From assembly GCA_964350865.1 (NCBI GenBank), contig CAYGLJ010000056.1:1-5818 (forward strand): DNA of 5,818 nt, given 5' to 3'. The position numbers were made by a program, and so were the translations under genes. The stretch's first letter is position 1; every line of letters starts with the position of its first letter. A model generated the notes under the pieces. The model was not told where the DNA came from, ran no database searches, and saw only the letters and a list, made by a program, of their open reading frames with translations. The DNA comes from Pontimonas sp964350865 (GTDB taxonomy: Bacteria; Actinomycetota; Actinomycetes; Actinomycetales; Microbacteriaceae). This document shows, in pieces, positions 1 to 5,818 of this stretch.

Positions 1-2
1 AT

Positions 3-59
3 GCGTCTGCAGGGGGCGGAGTAGTCGGACTCACCGAAGGTGTGGCTGAAGGGCTCTAA
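3..59 (+). CDS. Possible C-terminal end of an unidentified upstream gene (partial)
   Basis: Frame 3 is open from the window edge to a TAA at 57-59 and reads ASAGGGVVGLTEGVAEGL. The composition is protein-like (Gly/Ala/Val rich with acidic residues). The other two plus frames hit stops (TAG at 22-24, TGA at 47-49) and give Arg/Cys-rich peptides. Only 18 residues are visible, so no family can be assigned. If real, the gene runs in the same direction as the GntR regulator about 135 bp downstream. No obvious hairpin with a T-run follows its stop. It could equally be noncoding sequence that is open by chance. Confidence 0.35.
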   Translation, partial: ASAGGGVVGLTEGVAEGL

Positions 60-66
60 GAGAGAC

Positions 67-75
67 TTATCCACA
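67..75 (+). other. DnaA-box-like 9-mer in the intergenic region
   Basis: TTATCCACA is an exact match to the classical bacterial DnaA box. It stands alone in the intergenic region and directly adjoins the 16-bp palindrome that follows. A lone box is not an origin. It could be a DnaA regulatory or titration site, or chance. A second exact copy lies in iolC. Confidence 0.3.
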
Positions 76-91
76 GTTCTACATGTAGAAC
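76..91. promoter_or_regulatory. Perfect 16-bp palindrome, candidate operator
   Basis: GTTCTACATGTAGAAC is identical to its reverse complement over all 16 bases. As RNA it would form only a 5-bp stem around a 6-nt loop and no T-run follows, so a terminator is unlikely. A binding site for a dimeric regulator is the better reading. It lies about 104 bp upstream of the regulator start and after the stop of the putative upstream gene. The binding protein is unknown. The GntR/UTRA protein encoded next door is one candidate, but this site does not resemble the 152-173 element. Confidence 0.45.
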
Positions 92-151
92 ATTGCGGCT
101 GAGCTATGCAGGTCAGGTACACGTGGCCCCATTCGCCCTATGCGCGGTGAC

Positions 152-173
152 TTTGTCATAACATATTGTCAAA
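152..173 (+). promoter_or_regulatory. Probable IolR-type operator overlapping the regulator promoter
   Basis: The element has arms TTTGtCA (152-158) and TGtCAAA (167-173), forming an imperfect 22-bp inverted repeat. The 6-mer TTGTCA also occurs as a direct repeat at 153-158 and 166-171. The decamer TGTCATAACA (154-163) fits the consensus KGWCHTRACA, which I recall as that reported for Corynebacterium glutamicum IolR. Two hexamers of actinobacterial -10 type (TANNNT) lie inside it: TAACAT at 159-164 and TATTGT at 164-169. No convincing -35 is visible. A repressor bound here would cover the promoter of the downstream GntR gene, which suggests autoregulation. The operator role is inferred. Confidence 0.45.
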
Positions 174-194
174 CGTCGTGATTTGTTAGGTGTG

Positions 195-959
195 ATGGTG
201 CGCAAGACAGAAGTTCTTCTTCCTCAGTCCCTCTTTGCTGATTTGGATCGCTCCGGAACAACACCGCTCTATCACCAGGTCGCGAAGAAGTTCGAGCTCG
301 CCATTCGTCAGGGAACCTTGCCCCCCGGCTCACGCATCGAGAACGAGGTCTCTCTGGCCGAGCGTTTAGCTCTCTCCCGGCCGACTATTCGTCGTGCTAT
401 CCAGACCCTGGTCGACGACGGACTGATTGTCCGTCGTCGGGGAATCGGCTCCCAGGTGGTGCACGGTCAAGTGACGAGGGGTATGGAGCTCACCTCTCTC
501 TATGACGACATTCAACGAGGAGGGTCTAAAGCGGAAACTACTGTGGTCTCCTTTGCCAACAACCCGGCGTCCGCCCACGTGGCACAAAGCCTCGGTGTCA
601 GCACTGGAACCACGGTCACAGAGGTAGTTCGTATTCGCTATGCCGACAAAGTTCCCATGTCGATCCTGCACAACTGGATTCCTCACTCCATTGGCACCCT
701 CTCGAAAGAGGAGCTAGCAGCCAAAGGTCTCTACGAAATTCTTCGTGAGCGAGGCTTTGTGCCCCAGGTGGGCAAGCAGCGCATTAGCGCGCGGAAAGCA
801 ACGCAGGCGGAAGCCCGCGACCTTGATATCGAGTCTGGTGCTGCGCTTCTTACGATGGAGAGAACCGCGTATGACTCGATGGGTCGGGCTATTGAGCACG
901 GTGAGCACATCTACCGCACGGACTTGTACTCTCTCGAGTTCACCGTGGTCAACAAATAG
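195..959 (+). CDS. GntR-family (HutC/UTRA) transcriptional regulator, probable iol repressor
   Basis: A cytoplasmic DNA-binding regulator of about 254 residues, a normal HutC-subfamily length. The N-terminal GntR winged helix spans about residues 23-88: the PLYHQVAKKFELAIRQG helix, then LPPGSRI, then the recognition region SRPTIRRAIQTLVDDGLI and the wing RRRGIGSQV. A UTRA effector-binding domain covers about 97-250, with the typical VVRIRYADKVPMSI strand pair and the ending EHIYRTDLYSLEF. The start is uncertain. TTG 183, ATG 195 and GTG 198 are in frame, and the only SD-like bases are AGG at 188-190, 4 nt before ATG and 7 nt before GTG. The neighbouring inositol operon makes an IolR-like repressor role likely, with a pathway intermediate as inducer. 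That role comes from context and the upstream motif, since UTRA ligands cannot be read from sequence. It converges with iolD, leaving 3 nt between stop codons. Confidence 0.93.
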   Translation: MVRKTEVLLPQSLFADLDRSGTTPLYHQVAKKFELAIRQGTLPPGSRIENEVSLAERLALSRPTIRRAIQTLVDDGLIVRRRGIGSQVVHGQVTRGMELTSLYDDIQRGGSKAETTVVSFANNPASAHVAQSLGVSTGTTVTEVVRIRYADKVPMSILHNWIPHSIGTLSKEELAAKGLYEILRERGFVPQVGKQRISARKATQAEARDLDIESGAALLTMERTAYDSMGRAIEHGEHIYRTDLYSLEFTVVNK

Positions 960-962
960 TAC

Positions 963-2810
963 TTAGATGCCTGGGCGCTGAGCTTTCAAGCCGTGGTCCA
1001 TCGACGCCCGAGCCTGGACGACGCTCTCACGCTCAGACACCTCGGGGACGCCAACCTGCCAGAACGCACCGCCCTCGGTGAAGTCACGTGCCCGAACCTT
1101 CGTCACAATGACCACGGTGCTCTGCGCTTCACGCGCGCTGGTGAGGGCATCCTCAAACTCAGCAAGGCTTGACACCTCGAAGGTGATCGCACCCATGGCG
1201 GCAGCGTGGGCCCGGAAATCAACCCGTGCGTCGGTACCGGTGCCATTGGAGTCCGCCAGCATGTTGTTATACGAGGCCCCACCCTGGTTGGTTTGGAGTC
1301 GCTCGATGACGGCATATCCTTCGTTATCGCAGACCACCAGAATCATCTTGTGACCGGAGAGCACAGAGGCGTATATGTCGGAGTTCATCATTAAGTAGGA
1401 GCCATCTCCCACGAGTGAGAAGACCTCTCCACTGGTTCTCGCCATCGCTGCCCCCCACGCGCCGGAGATCTCGTAGCCCATGCAGCTAAAGCCGTACTCG
1501 CAGTCAAAGGTGGCGACACCTTTGCTCATCCAGTTGATGTTGAGCTCACCGGGAAGCCCTCCCGCGGCAGTGAGGACGTAGTCCTCGGGTGTAGCCGCGG
1601 CGTTGACAAGCCCGACCAGCTGCGCATAGCTCGGTGGCCAAGCACCATCATCGGCAGTGCGTGACGCGACGAAGGTGTCGAGATCTGCTCGGTGGGTTGC
1701 GACCTCGCTCATCCATGACGGAGCGGTGGACCATGTGCCCAAGGCCTCGGTCAATTCTGTCAATGCCTCTCTCGCATCGGCGACGACTGGAACTGCTCGG
1801 TGCTTCATGGCATCAAAGCGTGCAGCGTTGATGCCAATGAACTGTGTGGACTCGTCAAAGAGTGTCCAGGAGCCGGTCGTGAAATCCTCGAGTCGGGTTC
1901 CCACGGCGACAACGACATCTGCCTGGGTCACGACGGCGTTTGCTGCTGCAGCTCCCGTGACCCCCAGTGGTCCTGCATAGCAGTGGTGATCAGCCAGGAG
2001 AGAGGACTTGCCCGCAACCGTTTCCACCACCGGAATCTGATGGCGGATCGCAAAAGCTGCAAGCTCCTCTTCTGCTTGGGAGTAGTGCACACCCCCTCCG
2101 GCGATGATGACCGGCTTTGTGGCGGATTGCAGAAGCGCGGCAGCTTCGGCGAGTTGCTGCTGATCGGGTCGGGGGCGGGGCATGTGACGCACCGTCCTTG
2201 CAAAGAACGCCTCGGGGTAGTCGTAGGCCTCCGCAGCAACATCCTGAGGTAAGCCAATGAATGCTGGGCCGCAATCTCCGGCGTCGAGCATGGTGGCGAC
2301 CGCCTGAGGTAGGGAGCTCAGAATCTGCGCGGGGTGAGTGATCCGATCCCAATACCTAGTGACCGGTTGGAACGCGTCATTGACCGTGATGGAGGGCATC
2401 CCGAAGTGCTCCACCTGCTGCAACACCGGGTCGGGCAGGCGTGAGACAAAGGTGTCACCGGAAATGAAAAGCACGGGGAGGCGATTAGACATGGCCACTC
2501 CAGCGGCGGTCACCATGTTCGTGGCTCCCGGTCCAATAGAGGAAGTAGCGACCATGATTTGCTGGCGCCTGGTCGCTTTGGCAAATGCAGCAGCGGCAAG
2601 GGCCATGCCCTGCTCGTTTTGTCCACGCCAGACCGGGAGCTCCTCCCGGTGCATTTCCAGGGAGTGGCCAAGGCTCGTGACGTTGCCGTGACCAAAAATC
2701 CCATACACACCAGGGAACAGGGGGACATCATGTCCCTCGATGGTGGTGCGCTGAGCAATGAGGTAACGAACAATGGCTTCAGCGACGGTGAGGCGGATGG
2801 TCTTTGTCAT
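963..2810 (-). CDS. iolD: 3D-(3,5/4)-trihydroxycyclohexane-1,2-dione acylhydrolase IolD
   Basis: A thiamine-diphosphate-dependent enzyme that hydrolyses the cyclic dione made by IolE to 5-deoxyglucuronate, opening the inositol ring in the cytoplasm. The predicted protein is 615 residues, near the family length of about 620-640. The N-terminal pyrimidine-binding domain contains FPGVYGIFGHGNV (32-44) and GQNEQG (63-68), with E66 as the expected ThDP-activating glutamate. A central domain (about 215-360) carries IIAGGGVHYS and VVAVGTRLEDF. The C-terminal PP domain has EYGFSCMGYEISGAWG (438-453) and the metal/diphosphate motif GDG (468-470) followed 25 residues later by N496 in VCDNEGYAVI. ATG 2810 is chosen over GTG 2864 because AGGAGAG lies 8 nt upstream and the longer form adds an Arg-rich stretch that is really the end of the preceding gene. 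It starts 5 nt after the oxidoreductase stop and is the last visible operon gene. Confidence 0.96.
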   Translation of the reverse strand: MTKTIRLTVAEAIVRYLIAQRTTIEGHDVPLFPGVYGIFGHGNVTSLGHSLEMHREELPVWRGQNEQGMALAAAAFAKATRRQQIMVATSSIGPGATNMVTAAGVAMSNRLPVLFISGDTFVSRLPDPVLQQVEHFGMPSITVNDAFQPVTRYWDRITHPAQILSSLPQAVATMLDAGDCGPAFIGLPQDVAAEAYDYPEAFFARTVRHMPRPRPDQQQLAEAAALLQSATKPVIIAGGGVHYSQAEEELAAFAIRHQIPVVETVAGKSSLLADHHCYAGPLGVTGAAAANAVVTQADVVVAVGTRLEDFTTGSWTLFDESTQFIGINAARFDAMKHRAVPVVADAREALTELTEALGTWSTAPSWMSEVATHRADLDTFVASRTADDGAWPPSYAQLVGLVNAAATPEDYVLTAAGGLPGELNINWMSKGVATFDCEYGFSCMGYEISGAWGAAMARTSGEVFSLVGDGSYLMMNSDIYASVLSGHKMILVVCDNEGYAVIERLQTNQGGASYNNMLADSNGTGTDARVDFRAHAAAMGAITFEVSSLAEFEDALTSAREAQSTVVIVTKVRARDFTEGGAFWQVGVPEVSERESVVQARASMDHGLKAQRPGI

Positions 2811-2815
2811 GGTGG

Positions 2816-3988
2816 CTACTCTCCTGACAGGTCGACGACGGGCTCGAACGAGCGGGACTCCCACGACGTGATTAAGGCCTGCTGGACGCTGACCACATCG
2901 ACGGCCTCGCGGAAGCTGGGTGAGAAGTCTCCTCCAGTGGCGATGGCCTCGAGGAACGAATAGTCCTCGATGGCCATGAGATCTTCCAGGCCAATCGAGT
3001 TGGCTTGTCCGGGGGCGAAAGCTCCGTGGAACGGGAAGCGGTCTCCGCCATAAATGGTGGTGTATCCGGAGCTCGGGTCCTCGGTCAGCCGGTAATACTG
3101 GAGTTCGTTCATCTTCTCCAAGTTCCAGGCGAGTGCACCCTTGGTGCCATACACCTCAAAGGCGTTCTGGCTCTCGGGTCCCACCATGGTCCGACTGGAC
3201 TCAAAGGTCCCGGTTGCACCATTGGCGAACCAGCAGAGCATGGAGGCAAAGTCTTCGTTTTCCACATCACCCTTGGGATCCTCGGGCTTGCCGCGGCCAT
3301 AATGGCTGGCGGCACCGGTGGGGAGGGGGCGCTGCGGAATTGTGGTGTTCTTCATCCCCACGACCTCAGTGATGTCTCCCACCAAGAATTGAGCGAGAGA
3401 AATCGAGTGGCTGAGAATGTCACTGGTTGCCCCATATCCGGCTTGATCCAGGATGAAGCGCCAGGTCAACAGACCCATCTCGTCGCTTCCATACATAGAT
3501 AAGAACCGGCCTCGGTAGTGCGTGATTTCTCCCAAAGCACCGGAGGAGATCAGTTCCTTAGCGTGGAGCACCAGGGGCGCCCAGAGGTAGTTGTATCCCA
3601 CCGCAGTGCGAACACCGGCAGCCTTCGCTGCGTTGTAGGCGGCGACAGTCTGCTCGGGCTTGCCACCAATCGGCTTTTCGCTAAAGACTGCTTTTCCGGC
3701 AGCAGCCGCAGCTTCAATCATCGGGACGTGAAGCATATTCGGTGCTGTTACCCAGACCACGTCGACATCGTCTGCTTCGACAGCTTCTCTCCAGTCCGCA
3801 ACGGCGCGTTCAAAACCAAAGTCATTGACGGCGCGAGTGCGACGTTCTTCTTCGGTGTCTGCACACACCACAAGCTTTGGGTCAAAGGAGCGGTTGGGGA
3901 AGAGCGAAGGCATCCGAAGCATGGCGCGCGAGTGCACCTGCCCCATCCAGCCAAGACCAAGCACGGCAACACCAAGGGGTTTGTTCAT
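2816..3988 (-). CDS. Gfo/Idh/MocA-family NAD(P)-dependent oxidoreductase, inositol dehydrogenase-like
   Basis: A 390-residue cytoplasmic dehydrogenase. The N-terminal Rossmann fold has GLGWMG (11-16) for dinucleotide binding. SEKPIGG (103-109) follows, with K105 as the family's catalytic lysine. D190 and H194 in TSDILSHS reproduce the Asp-x3-His pair that works with the lysine in Bacillus inositol dehydrogenase. The C-terminal alpha/beta substrate domain spans about 130-380 and includes GYNYLWAP (131-138). ATG 3988 is preferred because it gives the standard MNKPLGVAVLGLG start, with AAAGG 11 nt upstream. GTG 4000 would add four residues and has no proper SD. Position between the aldolase and iolD suggests oxidation of myo-, scyllo- or another inositol isomer or an inosose. 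The protein is longer than classical IolG (about 340 residues), so an isomer-specific enzyme or one for another sugar remains possible. The exact substrate is not readable from sequence. Confidence 0.92.
   Translation of the reverse strand: MNKPLGVAVLGLGWMGQVHSRAMLRMPSLFPNRSFDPKLVVCADTEEERRTRAVNDFGFERAVADWREAVEADDVDVVWVTAPNMLHVPMIEAAAAAGKAVFSEKPIGGKPEQTVAAYNAAKAAGVRTAVGYNYLWAPLVLHAKELISSGALGEITHYRGRFLSMYGSDEMGLLTWRFILDQAGYGATSDILSHSISLAQFLVGDITEVVGMKNTTIPQRPLPTGAASHYGRGKPEDPKGDVENEDFASMLCWFANGATGTFESSRTMVGPESQNAFEVYGTKGALAWNLEKMNELQYYRLTEDPSSGYTTIYGGDRFPFHGAFAPGQANSIGLEDLMAIEDYSFLEAIATGGDFSPSFREAVDVVSVQQALITSWESRSFEPVVDLSGE
2819..2825 (-). promoter_or_regulatory. Ribosome binding site of iolD
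   Basis: AGGAGAG on the minus strand sits in the last codons of the oxidoreductase gene, next to its TAG stop (2816-2818) and 8 nt before ATG 2810. It decides the iolD start against the upstream in-frame GTG at 2864. Confidence 0.75.
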
Positions 3989-3999
3989 GAGGGGTGACA

Positions 4000-4004
4000 C
4001 CTTT
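4000..4004 (-). promoter_or_regulatory. Weak ribosome binding site of the oxidoreductase gene
   Basis: AAAGG on the minus strand lies 11 nt before ATG 3988, in the 23-nt gap after the aldolase stop. The spacing is long, so translation may be weaker than that of the flanking genes. It runs directly up to the alternative GTG 4000, which therefore lacks usable spacing. This is why the ATG was chosen. Confidence 0.5.
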
Positions 4005-4011
4005 CTGCGGA

Positions 4012-4905
4012 TTAGTGAGTGGGTCTAACAATCTGCGCTGCTCGCGCCGTGGCCGCCTCGATGTCGCCATCGGGCGGGTACAGGAGAGTTCTCCCGGCGA
4101 GAAGGCCTCGAACATTGGGCTCCTTCATGCCTTTCTCCCATTTCGCAAAAATTGGATCGACGCCGCCGCTCGGGTCGCCGCCAAGCATCAGGATTGGCAG
4201 GGTCGTGGCTCCTGCCACCTCGTTCATCCGATCACTCGCCGGAACCTTCAACCAGGTGTAAGCGGAGGACGCTCCCAACCCTGACGCAATAGCGACCACT
4301 GTCACCAGAGCATCATCGGAGGTGTTGAGCGTTGCCTTGCCGGCGGAGTCTTTGACATAGGGCAGGGGCTCAATCATGGAGAGGAGTTTGCGATCGGCGA
4401 GCTGGGTGGTGATGGAGGCCACGGTTTCCAGCGTCTGAGCAACGGCGGGATCGGTGTAATCGATGCGGAGCAGAGTCTTTCCACCATCGAGACCCATGGA
4501 CTCGACATGGTCAACGTCATAGGAGGTGACGCGATCATCGAGCTCCCAGGTGGCGCCAATAATGCCGCCACGGTTCATGGTTCCAATCGCCAGTTTGTTC
4601 TCCAGCGCGCCCAACCAGGCGAGCTCCTCGAGGACATCTGCGCTTCCCAAAACGCCGTCAACTCCGGGGGAGGCGAGAACACGAACGAGGTGGTCGAGAA
4701 GTGTATGGCGATCTGCCATGGCAATCGGGTCGTTGCCCAGACCGATTTTGCCCCGTGCGGTGTGGTCAGAGGCGACCAGGAGGAGGTTTCCATCGGTGCC
4801 CTGCGGGGTTCGACGCTTTCTGCCCAACAACGCTGTAGTGAACGCTTCGGGTTCAAAAACTCGCGCTCGAAGGAGTTCCTCGTACTGTTCGGCACTGACA
4901 CTCAT
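4012..4905 (-). CDS. Cgl0159-family (beta/alpha)8 aldolase, probable 5-dehydro-2-deoxyphosphogluconate aldolase
   Basis: A 297-residue single-domain TIM-barrel protein resembling the Cgl0159 family found next to iolC in actinobacterial inositol clusters and often labelled DeoC/LacD-like aldolase. Visible family features are LLLVASDHTARGKIGLG (41-57), LRIDYTDP (146-153), YTWLKVP (216-222), LPILMLGGDPSGG (236-248) and GLLAGRTLLYP (267-277). K220 in WLKVP sits where class I aldolases of this fold carry the Schiff-base lysine, which is an inference. The proposed role is cleavage of the IolC product to dihydroxyacetone phosphate and malonate semialdehyde, replacing class II IolJ. The start is secure: GGAGGA lies 6 nt upstream and the ATG overlaps the iolC TGA as ATGA, implying translational coupling. 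The DUF2090 aldolase domain fused to IolC in some other bacteria supports this pairing. The reaction itself is not proven by the sequence. Confidence 0.87.
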   Translation of the reverse strand: MSVSAEQYEELLRARVFEPEAFTTALLGRKRRTPQGTDGNLLLVASDHTARGKIGLGNDPIAMADRHTLLDHLVRVLASPGVDGVLGSADVLEELAWLGALENKLAIGTMNRGGIIGATWELDDRVTSYDVDHVESMGLDGGKTLLRIDYTDPAVAQTLETVASITTQLADRKLLSMIEPLPYVKDSAGKATLNTSDDALVTVVAIASGLGASSAYTWLKVPASDRMNEVAGATTLPILMLGGDPSGGVDPIFAKWEKGMKEPNVRGLLAGRTLLYPPDGDIEAATARAAQIVRPTH

Positions 4906-5818
4906 GCTGCGTCCTCCATAAACCTCTGGAGCTCCTCCACACTTGGCATTGCATCAGCACAGGTCAACTGGGTAGCAACATGTGCTCCGGCAGCGTTGGC
5001 GAGAGCTCCCATTTCTTTCAGGCTCAAGCCTTCCAGTATTCCGTGACAGAGTGCACCCCCAAAAGCGTCACCCGCTCCGAGACCGCAGACAACCGCAATG
5101 GGGGTCGGCTTCACTCTGACCCGCTCTGTCGCAGTTGCCAAGAGTGCGCCTCCAGCCCCCAGTTTGATGATCGCGAGCGTTACTCCAGCCTCGAGCAGAG
5201 CGTCGGCCGCGGCATCGGGGTCACTCACTCCGAGTGCCACCTCGCACTCTTCGGAATTACCCACCACCACTGTGGCGAGAGCGATGGCGCGCTGCGCCAT
5301 CGCTCGAGCGTCATCGACGCTGGCCCACAGGGAGGGTCGGTAGTCCAGATCAAGGATGGTGTGCTGGTCACTGGAGCGAAGACCCATCCACGCAAGGCAG
5401 GTCTCTGCTGTGCTTCCTTGAGCCAGAGAGCCCTGGCTTATCCACAAAATCTTTGTCCCGGCTATCAGCTCTTCGGGAACATCGGAGGCCACGAGCTGAG
5501 TGTCGGGCGCGGCTGCTCCGCGGTAAAAGATCACTGTCGGGGTTTCCGGAGGAGTGAGAGCAGCAAACGCCAAAGGGGTTTGTGCGCCCGGCACACTGCC
5601 GACATATCTAGTGTCAACTCCCCACCCTTGAAGCCGCCCGCGGATGTAGTTACCAAAGTCGTCATCGCCGACCTTGGTGACAAGCGCCACGTCGTGGCCC
5701 AGCCTGGCCGCTGCCACAGCAACATTGGTAGGACTTCCGCCCACGGACTTCCGAAAACTTTGTTGGTCCTCAAAGCCCGCGTGGGGCTCGTGTGCGTACA
5801 GGTCAACACTGATGCGAC
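4902..5818 (-). CDS. iolC: 5-dehydro-2-deoxygluconokinase IolC (5' end outside window)
   Basis: A PfkB/ribokinase-family kinase that phosphorylates 2-deoxy-5-keto-gluconate with ATP before aldol cleavage. 304 residues are visible, starting at RISVDLYAHEPH at the window edge. Only about ten residues (beta-strand 1) should be missing. Visible motifs, numbered from the first visible residue: GGSPTNVAVAAARLG (26-40), the first PfkB signature; DLDYRPSLW (156-164), typical of IolC; GNSEE (187-191); KLGAGG (219-224); and GLGAGDAFGGAL (246-257), the anion-hole and catalytic-base signature with D250. The GTG at 5744 falls inside the first signature and is not the start, because the frame stays open and homologous upstream. 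The segment between DLY and GGS (8-25) has the usual length but unusual residues. No DUF2090 domain is fused at the C-terminus. The separate aldolase gene overlaps the stop codon by 4 nt. Confidence 0.95.
   Translation of the reverse strand, partial: RISVDLYAHEPHAGFEDQQSFRKSVGGSPTNVAVAAARLGHDVALVTKVGDDDFGNYIRGRLQGWGVDTRYVGSVPGAQTPLAFAALTPPETPTVIFYRGAAAPDTQLVASDVPEELIAGTKILWISQGSLAQGSTAETCLAWMGLRSSDQHTILDLDYRPSLWASVDDARAMAQRAIALATVVVGNSEECEVALGVSDPDAAADALLEAGVTLAIIKLGAGGALLATATERVRVKPTPIAVVCGLGAGDAFGGALCHGILEGLSLKEMGALANAAGAHVATQLTCADAMPSVEELQRFMEDAA
4912..4917 (-). promoter_or_regulatory. Strong ribosome binding site of the aldolase gene
   Basis: GGAGGA on the minus strand lies 6 nt before the ATG at 4905, inside the last codons of iolC. 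This fixes the aldolase start. With the ATGA overlap it suggests that termination and reinitiation keep kinase and aldolase synthesis in step. Confidence 0.8.
5438..5446 (+). other. Second DnaA-box-like 9-mer, inside iolC
   Basis: TTATCCACA occurs again, exactly, within iolC, where the minus strand encodes LWISQG. It may be coincidental coding sequence. It is listed because it is identical to the intergenic copy at 67-75. Confidence 0.2.

Noticed and set aside
966..1010. GGGCG (973-977) and CGCCC (1005-1009) as a terminator hairpin
   Set aside because: The 5-bp stem has a 27-nt loop, no T-run and lies in iolD coding sequence, so it is too weak to call.
1800..2252. 150-codon plus-strand open frame inside iolD
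   Set aside because: It is a Cys/Arg-rich shadow of the ThDP enzyme gene, which is confirmed by motifs on both sides.
2811..2864. N-terminal extension of IolD from GTG 2864
   Set aside because: The added 18 residues are Arg-rich and overlap the preceding gene. The RBS and family N-terminus support ATG 2810.
3005..3502. 165-codon plus-strand open frame opposite the oxidoreductase
   Set aside because: It lies wholly antisense to a gene with clear catalytic motifs, has no recognisable domain, and is the kind of open frame expected opposite GC-rich coding sequence.
3993..4001. Small inverted repeat GGTG-N-CACC between RBS and start of the oxidoreductase gene
   Set aside because: A 1-nt loop cannot form an RNA hairpin, and the 9-bp dyad is short enough to be chance.
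4507..5046. 179-codon plus-strand open frame across the aldolase/iolC junction
   Set aside because: It is antisense to two well-supported genes and its translation shows no family features.
4902..5744. Complete kinase gene starting at GTG 5744
   Set aside because: That codon is in the middle of the PfkB signature region, and the frame continues upstream with IolC-like DLY sequence to the window edge.

Overview
The window holds part of a myo-inositol catabolism (iol) locus. Gene content, operon style, a HutC-type GntR regulator and moderately high GC suggest an actinobacterium. The kinase gene overlapping a Cgl0159-family aldolase gene is an arrangement I know from Corynebacterium-like iol clusters. 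I cannot name a genus from the sequence alone.

Layout. Bases 1-59 look like the tail of an unidentified plus-strand gene. Bases 60-194 are an intergenic control region. It contains a DnaA-box-like 9-mer, a perfect 16-bp palindrome directly next to it, and an imperfect 22-bp inverted repeat overlapping -10-like elements just upstream of the regulator. The plus-strand GntR/UTRA regulator gene follows (about 195-959). Everything from 963 to the window end lies on the minus strand in one tightly packed operon. In transcription order it is iolC (5' end outside the window), a Cgl0159-like (beta/alpha)8 aldolase, a Gfo/Idh/MocA oxidoreductase and iolD. Junctions are a 4-nt ATGA overlap, a 23-nt gap and a 5-nt gap. 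The regulator and iolD converge with only 3 nt between their stop codons.

How the genes fit together. An inositol isomer is oxidised to an inosose (IolG-type step; the oxidoreductase here may do this or a related oxidation). After dehydration by IolE (not in the window), IolD opens the ring to 5-deoxyglucuronate. IolB (not in the window) isomerises this to 2-deoxy-5-keto-gluconate and IolC phosphorylates it. The Cgl0159-like protein is the likely aldolase giving DHAP and malonate semialdehyde in place of a class II IolJ. The GntR protein is probably the pathway repressor.

I found no CRISPR array, tRNA, rRNA, insertion sequence or clearly new biological system. The points most worth a second look are the layered operator region, the nearly abutting convergent 3' ends, the kinase-aldolase coupling and the unassigned oxidoreductase.
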